The notes beneath the pieces were generated by a model. That model saw only the letters and a list, made by a program, of their open reading frames with translations, was not told the origin of the DNA and did not search any database. The position numbers and the translations under genes were made by a program. A stretch of 64,000 nucleotides of DNA from positions 269,001 to 333,000 of the forward strand of contig CAUEEP010000667.1 in NCBI GenBank assembly GCA_958450365.1, given 5' to 3'. The DNA is from Mesorhabditis belari. Taxonomy: Eukaryota > Nematoda > Chromadorea > Rhabditida > Rhabditidae. Numbering within the stretch: position 1 is the stretch's first letter; each line of letters begins with the position of its first letter. Positions 1-11,400 of the stretch are shown here, piece by piece.

Positions 1-49
1 CAATTTTAATCGTTCAATTTGACGAACTTGTTCTTAATCTGCACCAGAA

Positions 50-679
50 ATGGACTCTATCAAAGAAGAGATTGATGAGGAGCTGAATGGTGAGTCTTTC
101 ATTGGAAATGAGACTGAGAAAAAGATTTATTAAAGATTCAGCAAGATTTGTTTGTTATTGACTGATATTTACAAAAGTTCTTTGACATTTAGCCTCTTTG
201 ACTTTGACAACCTCTGAAATCGTATCACTGGGAAACTCGGAGACTGACCATGAATCTCAAGAGGATGACAATGAGAATGATGAGCATTTAGAGAACGAAA
301 GAAGATTGGATAAGGTAGAGGATAAGTTTAACTGAAAAACCAATTTCTGAAAAGACTTTGATCTCCAGGAATCGATTGATCAATTGAAAGTAAAATGCAT
401 CGAAGCGGAAACCCGTTGGAGAGAGTACATCACGGGACATTTGAAGAAGATTCTAGTGCTACAGGAAGAAGTGAGGGATCAATTTGGGTTTAATCACAAA
501 TATTTATAAATTTTATGGCTTACGGGTATTTCCCTCACATCAGCTTCAAATTTATCACTGTTCAGCTCCGCGAGGCCCAACTTCAGCTTCAAGAAGCTCT
601 CTTTCGACAGCGGGACAAAAGGCTGGACGCTTGCCGCCCAACAATTCCACCTTTAAAATTTGCATTTGAAAATGAATAA
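50..679 (+). CDS. Small coiled-coil protein, 4 exons, 125 aa
   Basis: I do not recognise the family. Exons are 50-89, 193-314, 369-470 and 566-679; all three introns are GT-AG and the phases close to a single frame ending in TAA at 677-679. The first 54 residues are very acidic (runs of Glu/Asp/Asn/Ser). The last 70 residues are a heptad-rich helical stretch rich in Leu, Glu, Gln, Arg and Lys, as expected of a coiled coil. No signal peptide or membrane segment is seen, so a cytosolic or nuclear role is likely. ATG at 50 is the first in frame, but a 5' exon left of the window cannot be excluded because a CAG lies just before it. Confidence 0.6.
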
Positions 680-753
680 ACGATTGAAAACTTTCCGTGT
701 TAATATTCAAATTCTAATTTAAATTTCCGATTTTTCCAAAAAACTCAAAGAAT

Positions 754-828
754 TGCCCTGAACCGGTGACCTTTAGATGGCTGAGGAATCACTTCAGTCT
801 AACGCTCTCCCAATTGAGCTATCGAAGC
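754..828 (-). pseudogene. Truncated tRNA-Phe pseudogene
   Basis: Reverse complement matches the tRNA-Phe at 1746-1831, including the same 13-nt anticodon-loop intron with one change, but the T-arm is cut: the T-loop and the 3' half of the T-stem are missing and the sequence jumps to the acceptor end. A further 3' tRNA-Phe fragment lies at 915-936 on the same strand. Confidence 0.75.
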
Positions 829-1049
829 AGGTGGGGGAGGATCTCTGAATGAAGCGAAAGTACCAGTCGATGGACATGTTTACAGGATTTTTCTTGCGAA
901 AAAGCCTGAGCCTATGCCCCGAACCGGGATCGAACCTTTTTCTTGCGAAAGGTATATTACTGATTTTAGACGATTTCCGGCCCAAAGAGAATCAAGAAAA
1001 GACAGGAGACCTTAAAAAGTTCCGGAACGCCTAAAACGGTTGAAATTGG

Positions 1050-1740
1050 TTGAAAAAAGGCCAAAGCCATAGTTTCCTTGTAAATCTTGGCCCTTTCTTA
1101 AATTCCAAATATCTCAGCTTAGAATCATATTTGAATGAAATCTTAAACAGTTATTCTCAAAAACTTACAAGCTTAAGGGCAAAATTAAAGTTAGAATTAA
1201 AGGCAAAGTTATTCAGCGATTGGCGACCAAGTTATCACTAAAAAGCACCCCTTTTTGGCCTTTTTTCACACAAAATAGGTTAACTCCAAATATTTTGTTC
1301 GAAATGAGATAAAAATCAGGTCAACCTTTTTATAAATGAATGTTTCCAGAACAGAACATTTGGTAGCATTAGGTAGTAGAAGGCAGAATGAGGTAGTAGT
1401 TTTGTTTAGGCAGAATGAGATAGTAGTTTTGTTTAAATAGCAATATCAAATTTTCAGCGAGATAGAGTTTAGCTATCTTGAAAAATGGAATAAACTTTGC
1501 TGAGAGTTTTGAAACTTTTTTCGGAAAGTATCTCTTCACTTAGCCAGTTTTTCTAAGGTCAAGATTCAAATTTTTATGTAACTTGGATAATAAAAAAGCT
1601 TCTCTGCAAGAATTTGAATTAGATTTGTGGATTCAAAAGAAAGAAATCAGTCGTCTAAAATCAGTAAGATAAATTTCGCAAGAAAAATCCTGTAAACACC
1701 CCGTCGACTGGTAATTTGCCTTCCTTCAGGGCTCCTCTCC
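1050..1740. other. No gene seen between the tRNA arms
   Basis: AT-rich sequence without convincing exons. A 27-bp unit (containing GGCAGAATGAG and GTAGTAGTTTTG) is repeated twice near 1380-1432. Confidence 0.5.
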
Positions 1741-1745
1741 CACCT

Positions 1746-1831
1746 GCCTCGATAGCTCAGTTGGGAGAGCGTTAGACTGAAGTGATTCCTCAGCAATCTA
1801 AAGGTCACCGGTTCGATCCCGGTTCGGGGCA
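1746..1831 (+). tRNA. tRNA-Phe (GAA) with a 13-nt intron
   Basis: Acceptor arm GCCTCGA pairs with the 3' TTCGGGGC side, D-arm GCTC/GAGC, anticodon stem TTAGA/TCTAA, T-arm CCGG..TTCGATC..CCGG, discriminator A at 1831. The anticodon loop reads CTGAAG, then 13 extra bases (TGATTCCTCAGCA), then A: the insertion sits at the canonical intron site between positions 37 and 38. Anticodon GAA gives Phe. Confidence 0.85.
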
Positions 1832-2065
1832 TCTTTTTTGATTTTTTTGCATTTTTCAACTACAATTAGCAGATACTAGTTAATAGTTTGGAGAATAGGT
1901 TTTTCAGAAAAACTTTTATAGTCTCAGTGGTTGAACTGAAGCTTTCAAACACCGCTTTTTAAGCAAGAAAGGCCTTTTTTCAACCAATTTCAACTGTTTT
2001 AGGTTTTCGGGAACTTTTTGAGATCTCCTGTCTTTTATTGACTTCGTTTGGGCGACAAAAGCGGC

Positions 2066-2137
2066 GCCTCATTGGCTCAGTGGCAGAGCGTCTGTCTAGT
2101 AAACAGAAGGTCGCTGGTTCGATTCCAGCATGAGGCA
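2066..2137 (+). tRNA. tRNA-Thr (AGT)
   Basis: Full cloverleaf without intron: acceptor GCCTCAT pairs with ATGAGGC, D-arm GCTC/GAGC, anticodon stem TCTGT/ACAGA with loop CTAGTAA (anticodon AGT), T-arm GCTGG/CCAGC with TTCGATT loop, discriminator A. Confidence 0.95.
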
Positions 2138-2139
2138 CC

Positions 2140-2965
2140 CGAATCTTTTGTTTTTCTTTGAAAAATTTCCTGACTTTAATAAATAATAGATATTATAAAA
2201 TTAGATAGTTAAACGTGAAAATTTTTCATTTCCCAGTTCCTTCACATCTTTTTTTTGCGCTATTCTTCAGCGCTCTCGGCTACACGAACTCTTGCAATCC
2301 GATTTTAACAATTGATTGACTGGGAGGGTACTTTGTGAGTACAAAAAATTAAGAAAATGTTATGCACAAATGGGTGGATTTGATGATTTGTAGCTGCTGA
2401 CTGCCAATTGTGGGAATTTGTCGATTTGTAGTTGCTGGCTATAGAAATGAGCTTAGATATTCGCTTAAAAACAGCTCTCTGAACTTTATAAAGCCAAAAT
2501 AAACTTCAAAGATTTCGCAAACAAAAGAAAAACCACTTCAAAATCGTTCAAACTAGATTAGATTAGATCCAGAATTTTTTATGATTTGTCTTATTGATCT
2601 GATTTGATTAAAAATGTATTCTTTCATAAATCTTTTATAGAACGTGTTGACGTGGATGTGTGGAGTTTGTTTGACTTTGATTTTTGGCCATAATTCTCAA
2701 CCTTATCATTCTTTTTCATCTCCAATTGCATTACAAGTAAGTGAAGGGTGAGTAAAACAAGAAAAAAAAAAAGATTAAAAACAGCAGTACATACAAACTT
2801 ATTATGTCGATTCAATAATAAAGTGATGTTTTTTCAATTGATGATTGCTTACAAATAGATTTTGTTGGTTTAAAAAATGAAACAATCAGTTTAACTCTTT
2901 ATTCTTTCAAAGTTTTCCTTTATTCTTTCAAAGTCCATCAAGATTTTTCAGCTCCTCGATAAAGT
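2140..2965. other. Intergenic; small repeat, one weak exon-like stretch
   Basis: 2370-2540 is repeated, diverged, at 3356-3510 (inside the metalloprotease-like gene). 2641-2736 lies between a TATAG acceptor and a GTAAGT donor on the plus strand and is open, but nothing around it supports a gene. Confidence 0.4.
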
Positions 2966-2968
2966 TCT

Positions 2969-5900
2969 TCAATGATCGCCTCGCTTTCGCCAATCTTTGA
3001 CCCTCTGAGGCTTTTCTTTAGATAATAACTCAAAAAATTAACCATAAAGTTTCTGAAGAGCCTCCCACGTCAATCTCCTCAATCTTGACTTCATGTTCAG
3101 TATGCTAAAATAAAAATCTGAAAAGTTAAACGGGTTTTTTTACCCGATATTGCGAAAAAATGCATGATTGAGGAGAGATCTTTTGAATGTTTTAATCCAA
3201 GCGCATGACCAATTTGATGAAGAGCCTCTCGACGGAGATCCATCTCAATATCACTAAAGAATTTAAATACTATATTTAAATACTGTATTGTAATAGAAAA
3301 CCAGTCTAATAGAAAATTATTCTATTGGGTTGGTGAATTGAATAGGTAGATAGATATATTTGATGATTTGTAGTTGCTGGCTGCCGGATTGGGTATAAAA
3401 ATGTACTTTGGGTTGAACGTTCGTTGAACAGCTCGTTGAAAAACAGCTTGTTGAACTTTAAAAAGTCAAAACAAACTTTAAAAATCTCGAAAACAAAAAA
3501 AATCAGTATTCACTTTCGAGCTTGTGCGTTGTTAATGCGTGCAAATAGTCGATGAGTTAAAGTTAATGCAGAATTTGAGATGGATAAAGGTAGAAAAGCC
3601 ATTACTTGTGCTAGATTGACCTAGTTAGATTAGAGAAGCAACTCTAATCTAACTAGAGGGATTTTAAGACAAAAAAACTCTTTACCAAATCATTTTTGTT
3701 CATTTCTTTTCTATTATTACTTTGTAGTTTGTGCAATAAAGCATAAATTTGGCATGAAACTGTTCTAAATTTCAAATTTACTTCAAAAATCCCTTGACGT
3801 TTCTTCTCATTAGTGACCATTCAAAAAAATAAACGAAACGGGAAATGAAAAAGCTGAAAAAGCTAAACTCCTCTTCTTTCTATCAAAGCCAAAACTTTTA
3901 ATTTGACCAAAATCTAGTTTAGAATTGTAATTTCATTAAAAAAACGCTTCTAGCTATCAATTTCGGTTTTAAAATAATATTGGGTTGGTGAATTGAAAAC
4001 TGCCGGACTTTGAACTAAAATTTATTCCACATAAAACCATAAATTCATTCCAAATAATTTCCATTATTATTGACGACTTCTGCCCATTTTACAGGCAATT
4101 TGCAGATTCCTCCTTCGCAGTAGGATTTTGGTTTGTGTGTGAGACAAGTGTGAGACTCAAAAATGGAGGACTGGAGATGTCTCAGTTTGAGCACTTTCTT
4201 CAAAAGAAACCCATTTTGGTGTCAATAGAAAAGTTGTAGAGAATCAAAAATTAGGCTTATAGCCAAATTTCCAAAAAGATACACTCAGTAGTTTCGCTTA
4301 AAATGCAAGTTTTGTGAAAATTCGTAAATTTGGCATTTCTTGAAAATTAGCTTTTGAATCGTTCTGAAAATTTGGATACAAGCTTGATTTTTGATTCTCT
4401 ACAACTTTTCCATTGACACAAAAATGGGTTTCTTTTGAAGAAAGTGCTCAAACTGTCACATATGCCAATAGCCCGCAGTTTTCAATTCACCAACCCAATA
4501 TATTGGTTTTCTATTAACTTATGCAATATCAAGTCGTTCAAATCAAATAGTTATTTGTTCAAATAATCAAATAGCCGGCAGTTTTCAATTCACCTACCCA
4601 ATAGAACCGCTGAGGATACATAAAACTTATTATCCAAGAGCTCTCTATGCTAAATTCAATATCTAGTCGTTAGCCACTACACCAATGACATCTTGTCTTT
4701 GTATTAGGTTGGAAAGAAAGTTTTCGGAAAAAGTTTGACTGGGATTTCTTAAAAACGAATTCATCGATTCAGGAACATTTTGTTCTATTATTTACAAGTT
4801 AACTCCAAGAAATTACTTTCGAAAGAAACGCGTCGATGCGAAAGGCGAAACTACTACGTGTATCTGTTTGGAAATTTGGATATAAGCTTGATTTTTGATT
4901 CTCTACAACTTTTCTATTGACACCAAAATGGGTTTCTTTTGAAGAAAGTGCTCAAACTGTCACATATGACAATAGCCCGCAGTTTTCAAATCACCAATCC
5001 AATAATAGAAAACCAATCTCAAAGTTTAAGACCTCAAAAATGGGTGTTTTGTTGGATTTTCATCGTATTTTTTAGCGTCATAAGCTTAGTCTATTATTTC
5101 AATTTTGAAAGTTCTTTTGAAGTGTTTAGTTATAATCAAAGGTAATTATACTCATTGACCAACCCTATTGGATCCGTATCAACCCATTTCGTCTTCGCAT
5201 TGAATAGGGAAATGCCACTTGGAGGGAAATGAGTGACTGCCATCACGGCAAGAGCTTGATCATCCGAGAAATGCCGACATTCAGCCTTTCGACTATTTTG
5301 ATGACAATTGATAAAGTTTATCTATATATTTTATAGTCAGCTGATCCAGGATCACCTGCCTTGATGTCAGCATAATCAGATCTTGTAATCTCGGTGAAAA
5401 CAAAAGAAGAGATTTGTGACCACGCATCGAATGCATTGGCAAAGGACTTTCTAAATGATTTAGAATTTAGAATTGATTTAGAAAATGATTTAGAAACCCG
5501 CGATGATTTAGAAAACTTAAACATAGATTTTTATAACTTAAAATTTGCAAGAATTGCTAAAGCAAAAAAAAATTGAGAGCAAGGGGGAATCGAATCAGGG
5601 TTGAGGAGCAAGCATACTATCTCCTACACTGGGGTGCTTTGCGAGGAGAAGTATTTTATCACTATACCACCGGCGACTCTATCAAGACAGCGAAATGGAG
5701 TCATTATATGGAAAAAGTCGTTATATCGAACATTGTTATACAGGAAGTAAGACCGAGATCGTAAGTTTGAGTCGTTATACTGAGAGTCATTAGATCGTTG
5801 AGTCGACTGTACATTTTTCGAACTCTAGTAATATTAGTTCATGTCTTTTTCAACTCTGGTAACAAAAGCGGTGTCCTTTTTTAAAAAAAGTAGTTTGTTT

Positions 5901-7527
5901 GTGCAAAAAAAAGGAAATTTCTGCAGTTTTACTATATTAGAATGAATAAAGAACCTCATCTTTGCATTTGAAGGTCAGAAAGTCTACGTTGAAATTGATA
6001 AACTACTTTGAGAAGTGAATGTTTTATTAAAAAACCTTCAGAAGTTGTAAAAGAGTGCACAAAACATAGATGTTTAATGCAGAAAAAGAATTGTTCAAAA
6101 AAAAGCAAAAGAATTGGCTAGGAAGGATTCGAACCCAAGCCAAAAAGCTTCATCAGTTCCGTAGACTAGCAGACTATCCGCTAGACCAGTGAAGCTGTTG
6201 GAAAGTTTCTTTGTTGCGGTCCGATGAAGGAAATTTAAATGGAATAACATAATAAAGCTTTTTTTTCACTAACCTCACTTGTTCCTTGGTTAACGAGCTC
6301 GGATAGGATCCAATTGACCAAGTCAATTCATTTATTTTCCATCGATGAAAAGTGATTTCTTTCAAAGGAGAGGCTAGATTTTTATAATAAACTTTAAAAC
6401 TTTCCAAATTACATTATCTACTAGTTTACACGACTAATAGCTACCGTAAAAAGCCTCGAATGACTAAACTAGATAGTTATCTAGCACCAGAGGGGTTTGG
6501 ATCCGATTCCAAATCTTTACACAAGCATACAAAGAACGAAAAAACGACTAAGAGATAGTACTATGAACTGTCTATTGGAGTGTCGCGTATTTGTCTTTTC
6601 GTTCTTTGTATGCATGTGTAGAGATCTAGATTCGGATCCAGATCTAGATTCGGATCCAGATCTAGATTCGGATCCAGATCTAGATTCGGATCCAGATCTA
6701 GATTCGGATCCAGATCTAGATTCGGATCCAGATCTAGATTCGGATCCAGATCTAGATTCGGATCCAGATCTAGATTCGGATCCAGATCTAGATTCGGAAC
6801 CAGATCTAGATTCGGATCCAGATCTAGATTCGGATCCAGATCTAGATTCGGATCCAGATCTAGATTCGGATCCAGATCTAGATTCGGATCCAGATCTAGA
6901 TTCGGATCCAGATCTAGATTCGGATCCAGATCTAGATTCGGATCCCAATCCGGCTCCAGATCCAGATCCGGCTCCAGATCCAGATCCGGCTCCAGATCCA
7001 GATCCGGCTCCAGATCCAGATCCGGCTCCAGATCCAGATCCGGCTCCAGATCCAGATCCGGCTCCAGATCCAGATCCGGCTCCAGATCCAGATCCGGCTC
7101 CAGATCCAGATCCGGCTCCAGATCCAGATCCGGCTCCAGATCCAGATCCGGCTCCAGATCCAGATCCGGCTCCAGATCCAGATCCGGCTCCAGATCCAGA
7201 TCCGGCTCCAGATCCAGATCCGGCTCCAGATCCAGATCCGGCTCCAGATCCGGCTCCAGATCCAGATCCAGATCCGGCTCCAGATCCAGATCCGGCTCCA
7301 GATCCGGCTCCAGATCCGCACATCCCTGCCCAGCATCCCTGAATATCTTCACTTTGGAAAGCATAAAAACTTCTAATGCTATCCAGTTTGCTATATAAAC
7401 TATAAAGTAACACTAAAACTTGGCATAATTATTGTGCAAAAGTTTTGATACAGATTTTCCCCTCAAATCAGTGTTTACCTTCAAACTGAACAACACAAAC
7501 AGCGAAAGACATAAGAAATCGAAGCAT
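2969..7527 (-). CDS. Secreted matrix metalloprotease-like protein, probable pseudoprotease, 7 exons, 209 aa
   Basis: Exons (minus): 7527-7479, 6373-6274, 5450-5360, 5321-5164, 3253-3144, 3117-3043, 3015-2969; phases agree at every junction and total 630 nt with TGA. Residues 1-16 are a signal peptide. The rest follows the M10A catalytic domain in order: a RWK..LTW start (about 26-33), an AFDAWS segment (about 55-60), ADIKINF (77-83), a CRHFSDD..HFPPSG block, then the zinc site [12 protein letters not shown] (144-155) and the Met-turn SIM (161-163). The catalytic Glu of HExGH is Gln (CAA, residue 146) while all three zinc-ligand His remain. No prodomain or cysteine switch (PRCGxPD) and no hemopexin repeat are present. 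Introns of 26 and 27 nt and a GC-AG intron (5322-5359) occur; intron 1 holds the 18-bp satellite. Either a live pseudoprotease or a decaying gene; the intact frame favours the first. Confidence 0.75.
3979..4500. mobile_element. MITE family A (mariner-like TIR), full copy
   Basis: About 520 bp with terminal inverted repeats starting TTGGGTTGGTGAATTGAAAA, bounded by TA. Near-identical full copies at 12879-13397, 37674-38172 and 56842-57361; partial copies at 4573-4604, 4868-5003, 49501-49535 and 49739-49975. Much of the interior is itself an inverted repeat (AAGAAACCCATTTTGGTGTC present in both orientations). No protein. The termini resemble the two mariners here (TTAGGTTGG). Confidence 0.85.
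4605..5010. repeat. Nested MITE remnants
   Basis: 4605-4720 is the reverse complement of 12770-12880 and of 13398-13470 (ATTATCCAAGAGCTC core). 4700-4800 carries the terminus of a second family (TATTAGGTTGGAAAGAAAGTT), also seen near 12040-12300 and 12480-12540. 4868-5003 is the end of a family A MITE. Confidence 0.6.
5575..5660 (-). repeat. tRNA-like (SINE head) remnant
   Basis: Contains a T-arm-like GGGGGAATCGAATCAGGG block on the reverse strand followed by degenerate D-arm-like sequence. Too eroded to be a tRNA gene. Confidence 0.35.
6118..6196 (-). repeat. tRNA-like sequence
   Basis: On the minus strand it shows TGGTCTAGCGGATAGTCTGC (D-arm-like box A) and GGGTTCGAATCC (box B) about 50 nt apart, but the arms do not form a clean cloverleaf. 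Lies in an intron of the metalloprotease-like gene. Confidence 0.45.
6622..7318. repeat. 18-bp satellite, two homogenised blocks
   Basis: Block 1 (6622-6945) repeats GATCTAGATTCGGATCCA about 18 times; block 2 (6946-7318) repeats the related GATCCAGATCCGGCTCCA about 20 times. An 18-bp unit without stops keeps several frames open on both strands, which produces long [12 protein letters not shown] or GSGAGS-type artefact frames. Flanked by a direct repeat (around 6525 and 6600, containing TACACAAGCATACAAAGAAC-like sequence in inverted form). Located in intron 1 of the metalloprotease-like gene. Confidence 0.9.
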
Positions 7528-8007
7528 TTTCAGCAAATTGGAATGGAAAAAAAATGGAAAATGTTTCTCCGGCCAAATCAAAGTCCTATTTATAGATCTT
7601 TTAGATCTTTTTGAGCTGGGAAATGAAATTGTTTCAAAGAAATCGCCTTCAGCAAAAATTCCCTTCCAACGCATGGCTTTAAAAAAATGTCAGAAAGCAA
7701 AAAGAGATAAGATTTGATCCCTTAAAGAAAGAGAAATTGATTTGGGTTTTGGTCGGAAAAAAAAATCGCTCGTAAAATGGGTTTTTGAATACCGGGTGGT
7801 CCAAAATTATCACAACCAGTTTTTTGGGAAAACCATTCTTTTCCCAAAAAGGAAACTTTCTATAGAAAGTAGCATGTATTAGATATTATTTGAAGGCTCT
7901 AATTCTCAGCACCATTAACACATTAACATCGATCACAGTATAGTAAAAACACGTTTTCTTATAAATCAAAAATCCGGCTGCTAGCAAATATTTTTTTTGC
8001 ATTTTTG

Positions 8008-8102
8008 TCAATGTCAATCTCAATGTCAATGTCAATGTCAATATCAATGTCAATGTCAACATCAATGTCAATGTCAATCTCAATGTCAATGTCAATGTCA
8101 AC
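8008..8102. repeat. Hexamer repeat (CAATGT)n
   Basis: Imperfect (CAATGT)n array with CAATCT/CAACAT variants. A second, shorter array of the same motif is at 9966-10032 inside the neighbouring methyltransferase gene. Confidence 0.85.
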
Positions 8103-8408
8103 ATGGCACATCCGGCAAATAATGTAAAAGTGCGTTCTCTGTTAAAAATCACTGACATTTGCGTTTTCTAAACCAAAAAATGTGCTGATTCCGAAAATGT
8201 AGTCCACCAAAATCCGCCTTGCAGAAAACTACAAGAAGCCAACGTTTCGAGATCATAAAACTCATTGAAATTTGGAAATTTGGATCAATTTCCGATTTTA
8301 GACAATAAAACCCAGTGAATAGACCAAATTTTCGCATGGAATCTGTGAAATTCAAAGTCAAAGTATTTTGATTTTGATTTTCAAAGATATTTAAAGTCGA
8401 AACTTTTA

Positions 8409-11400
8409 TCATAAATCTTTTTCTTGCATTTTGTAGCCTTTAAAAAATGGGATCTCGTTTTTCTTTTGTTTCCCGAAGAACTCCTCGAGTTTTTTCTTGA
8501 CTTCCTCATGCTTTTGAACTGTTAGTCGAGAGGATCGGCTACAGAAGAGAACCTGAAAATGATTCACTATATTTTTAAATGATCAAAATGATCAAAATGA
8601 TGATTAAAATGAAAGAAAGATCCAATATGTTTTAAAATGATCATAAAAAGAAAATTCTAACTTTATAAGACATATCTAAGGATAATTGGGTCTATGAAGG
8701 ACAAAGAAACTATCAGAATTTTAATTATATTATACAGGGTGCGCCAAAAGTTCCCGTACTTGCATTTTCTGCATTTTTGGTAATTTTAGATAAAAGATAC
8801 AATTTTAAAAGTAAGAAATTCTAATTCCTCGCGAAAAACTGATTTAGAAAACGTTTCTGGTTAATTTATAAGTGCAGTTACAGGGAACAGTTACAGGGAA
8901 CAGTTACAGGGAACAGTTACAGGGAACAGTTACAGGGAACAGTTACAGGGAACAGTTACAGGGAACAGTTACAGGGAACAGTTACAGGGAACAGTTACAG
9001 GGAACAGTTACAGGGAACAGTTACAGGGAACAGTTACGGGGAACAGTTACAGGGAACAGTTACAGGGAACAGTTACAGGGCACAGTTACAGGGCACAGTT
9101 ATTTCCTTTGATGGAAATTTGTATGGGAAAACCAAGTTCTAACCTGACTTCCGACTCAATCGTTGACCAAAACTTTATATACCCAATATAAAAAATGTCA
9201 CATTTTATATCTAGTTTTCGAAAAACATCTTGGCTCTTGAAAATCTTTTGATCCATAAAAGTTACAGGCCTGAAGCCCCAAAAAAATGTGCGACCAGAGC
9301 GCCCCTAAACGGACCATCTTCTCCATCACTTGTCTTAAATAGCGTTGCACTTATAAATTAACCAGAAACGTTTTCTAAATCAGTTTTTTGCGAGGAATTC
9401 GAATTTCTTACTTTTAAAATCGTATCTTTGATCTAAAATTACCAAAAAATGTAGAAAGTACAAGTACGGGAACGACGCACCCTGTACTTTAGGAGTCAAA
9501 AACGAATTGTCTTTCTTAATTGAAGTATTCTTTGTTTTGTTTACTTTGTTTTTGTATTTTGTTACGCGCCGAAACTGTGCGTACTATTTACAAGGTTTTC
9601 GGTCAACAAAAGGTCATTTTATATAATTTTATGATATTTAAATCCGTATAGTTAATTGTTACCTTATTTATATAATGTTAAAGTTCGACTGTAATCACGC
9701 AACTCACCCGATTTTCCCAATCCTCCACAATTTTCATTGTGCACGCCCTTTCTCCAAACACTTTTGCATGAGAATTTAAAACCTGAAAAGCATCATAGTG
9801 AGTGTAAGCGTTTGTACCCGATCAAATGTCTCTCGCTGTTGAATGAGATCAAATGTTAGAACATTCACGATGAGCACACCTAAATCAGGGTTTTTTAAAG
9901 ATCCAAACTAAGGGAGAATAATGCTATAGAAAAGATTATTGACTATTTATTGACTTCCGCAAACGTCAATGTTAATTTCAACGTCAATGTCAATGCTAAA
10001 GTCAATGTCAACGTCAATGTCAATGTCAACGTCAGAACGTAATAAAGAAGTGAAAGAATTGGCAAGTTTTCCGTAGATTTCCGGAGGGGATTGAACCCTC
10101 GACTTTTTGCTTGGCTATAACTCTCCAAAGGGCTTTCCTTAAATTAAATGGCCAATTAAATGGTCAATCAAATAGTTGAAAAGCTAAAGCTAAAGCCAAA
10201 AGTGACCTATTGATGTTTGGGAGTTAAATCTCCGGAAAGCAAACATGTCTTCTCCCTTCTCTCCCCTGCCTAACCATTCTGTTTCAACAACTTCTCGATT
10301 TGTCCAAGTATCCCATCACTCGTGAACTCATCAATCGGGCAAATGATTGGGTGGTGAAAGTCGTTGTGACAAGCATCAACAATTATTGCATCGAATAATT
10401 GAGCTAAACGTGTTTTTGCACTTAAATCTTCATGACAATCATATAATAAAACCTATAGTTATGATTTGGTTCATCAAGTTTTTAGAATGCTTAGCACTTC
10501 CATTTCTATAGTCAAATATCTCTAAAGATATTCCAGAATAGCCTAAACTTCTTCTGGTGCATGGCTGGACGAAGAGATCATTTTCCAGGCCAGGCCTAGC
10601 AAACCAGTTTTCGAAAGTCGCCAATTTAGTCGTAAAATGATAATGTTTAATGTGTGATAATGATAATTTGCTTTAGTTTTAATTACAATAGTGTCAAGAA
10701 TCATTTATCTATCTAAGAAACAAAACAAATGTAACAGCGTCAAGATCGTCAAAATTAGCAACAACAAAAACCCAGGTCAAGGCCATGGCTTTTGGCCTAG
10801 CCTGGCCTTGTCTTGGCTTGGCCTGGCTTTACCTGGCCTGGCTTTACCTGGCCTGGCTTTGGCCTGGCCGGCCATGGCTTTTGGCTTTTTCTTCCAGCCC
10901 TGTTCTGGTGCAATTCAGACTTCGGATTTGGCTCGGGTGTCGCTTTGGGTGCCACCCATTGACGTTTCCTTCAAAAGTTCACAGTCACTTGCGTCAGCCA
11001 CTTTTTGACGTCATCTTCGGAATCAAAGTGCTGCGCAACCAGCTTGTTGCTCATCGATGGGAATAGATTATAATCACTTGGGGCAAGGTTCGGGCTATAT
11101 GCGGGATGGGCCATTTCCCAACCAAGGCTCTTCGGCTGGCCTTGTCTTGGGCTGGCCGGCCATGGCTTTTGACTTTTTCGCCCAACCTTGTTCTGATTCA
11201 GACTTGTGAGCCAATCACTTTCAACTGAGAATCACATTCGGCTACGATATATATATCAAATATGTATAAAACAGGAGTATTTTTCTCGACTGGTTATATA
11301 CTTTTGAGCGCTAATATTTTTACTAACATTTCCCTGCTTTCACTTGCTCATCAATGTACTTGACGCCATCCTCGATAATTATGCGAGTCTTCCCGTTTTC

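Larger units (their letters stand above)
740..2045. repeat. Inverted duplication around the tRNA-Phe locus
   Basis: About 740-1065 matches, in reverse, about 1640-1830 and 1970-2045. Shared blocks include the tRNA-Phe sequence, a stretch around 865-980 (opposite 1650-1715), and the stretch 985-1065 that reappears inverted at 1970-2045. One arm carries the intact tRNA, the other a truncated copy at 754-828 and a second 3' fragment at 915-936. Confidence 0.7.

Noticed and set aside
1370..1435. let-7-like seed (TGAGGTAGTAG) at about 1388
   Set aside because: No complementary arm within 100 nt on either side, so no precursor hairpin; the match lies in a 27-bp direct repeat.
1647..1859. Frame with a TGIEPVTF-type motif opposite the tRNA-Phe
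   Set aside because: Antisense translation of a tRNA gene.
6497..7413. Long open frames (up to ~300 codons) through the 18-bp satellite on both strands
   Set aside because: A stop-free 18-bp unit keeps any frame open; low-complexity repeats with no real flanking exons.
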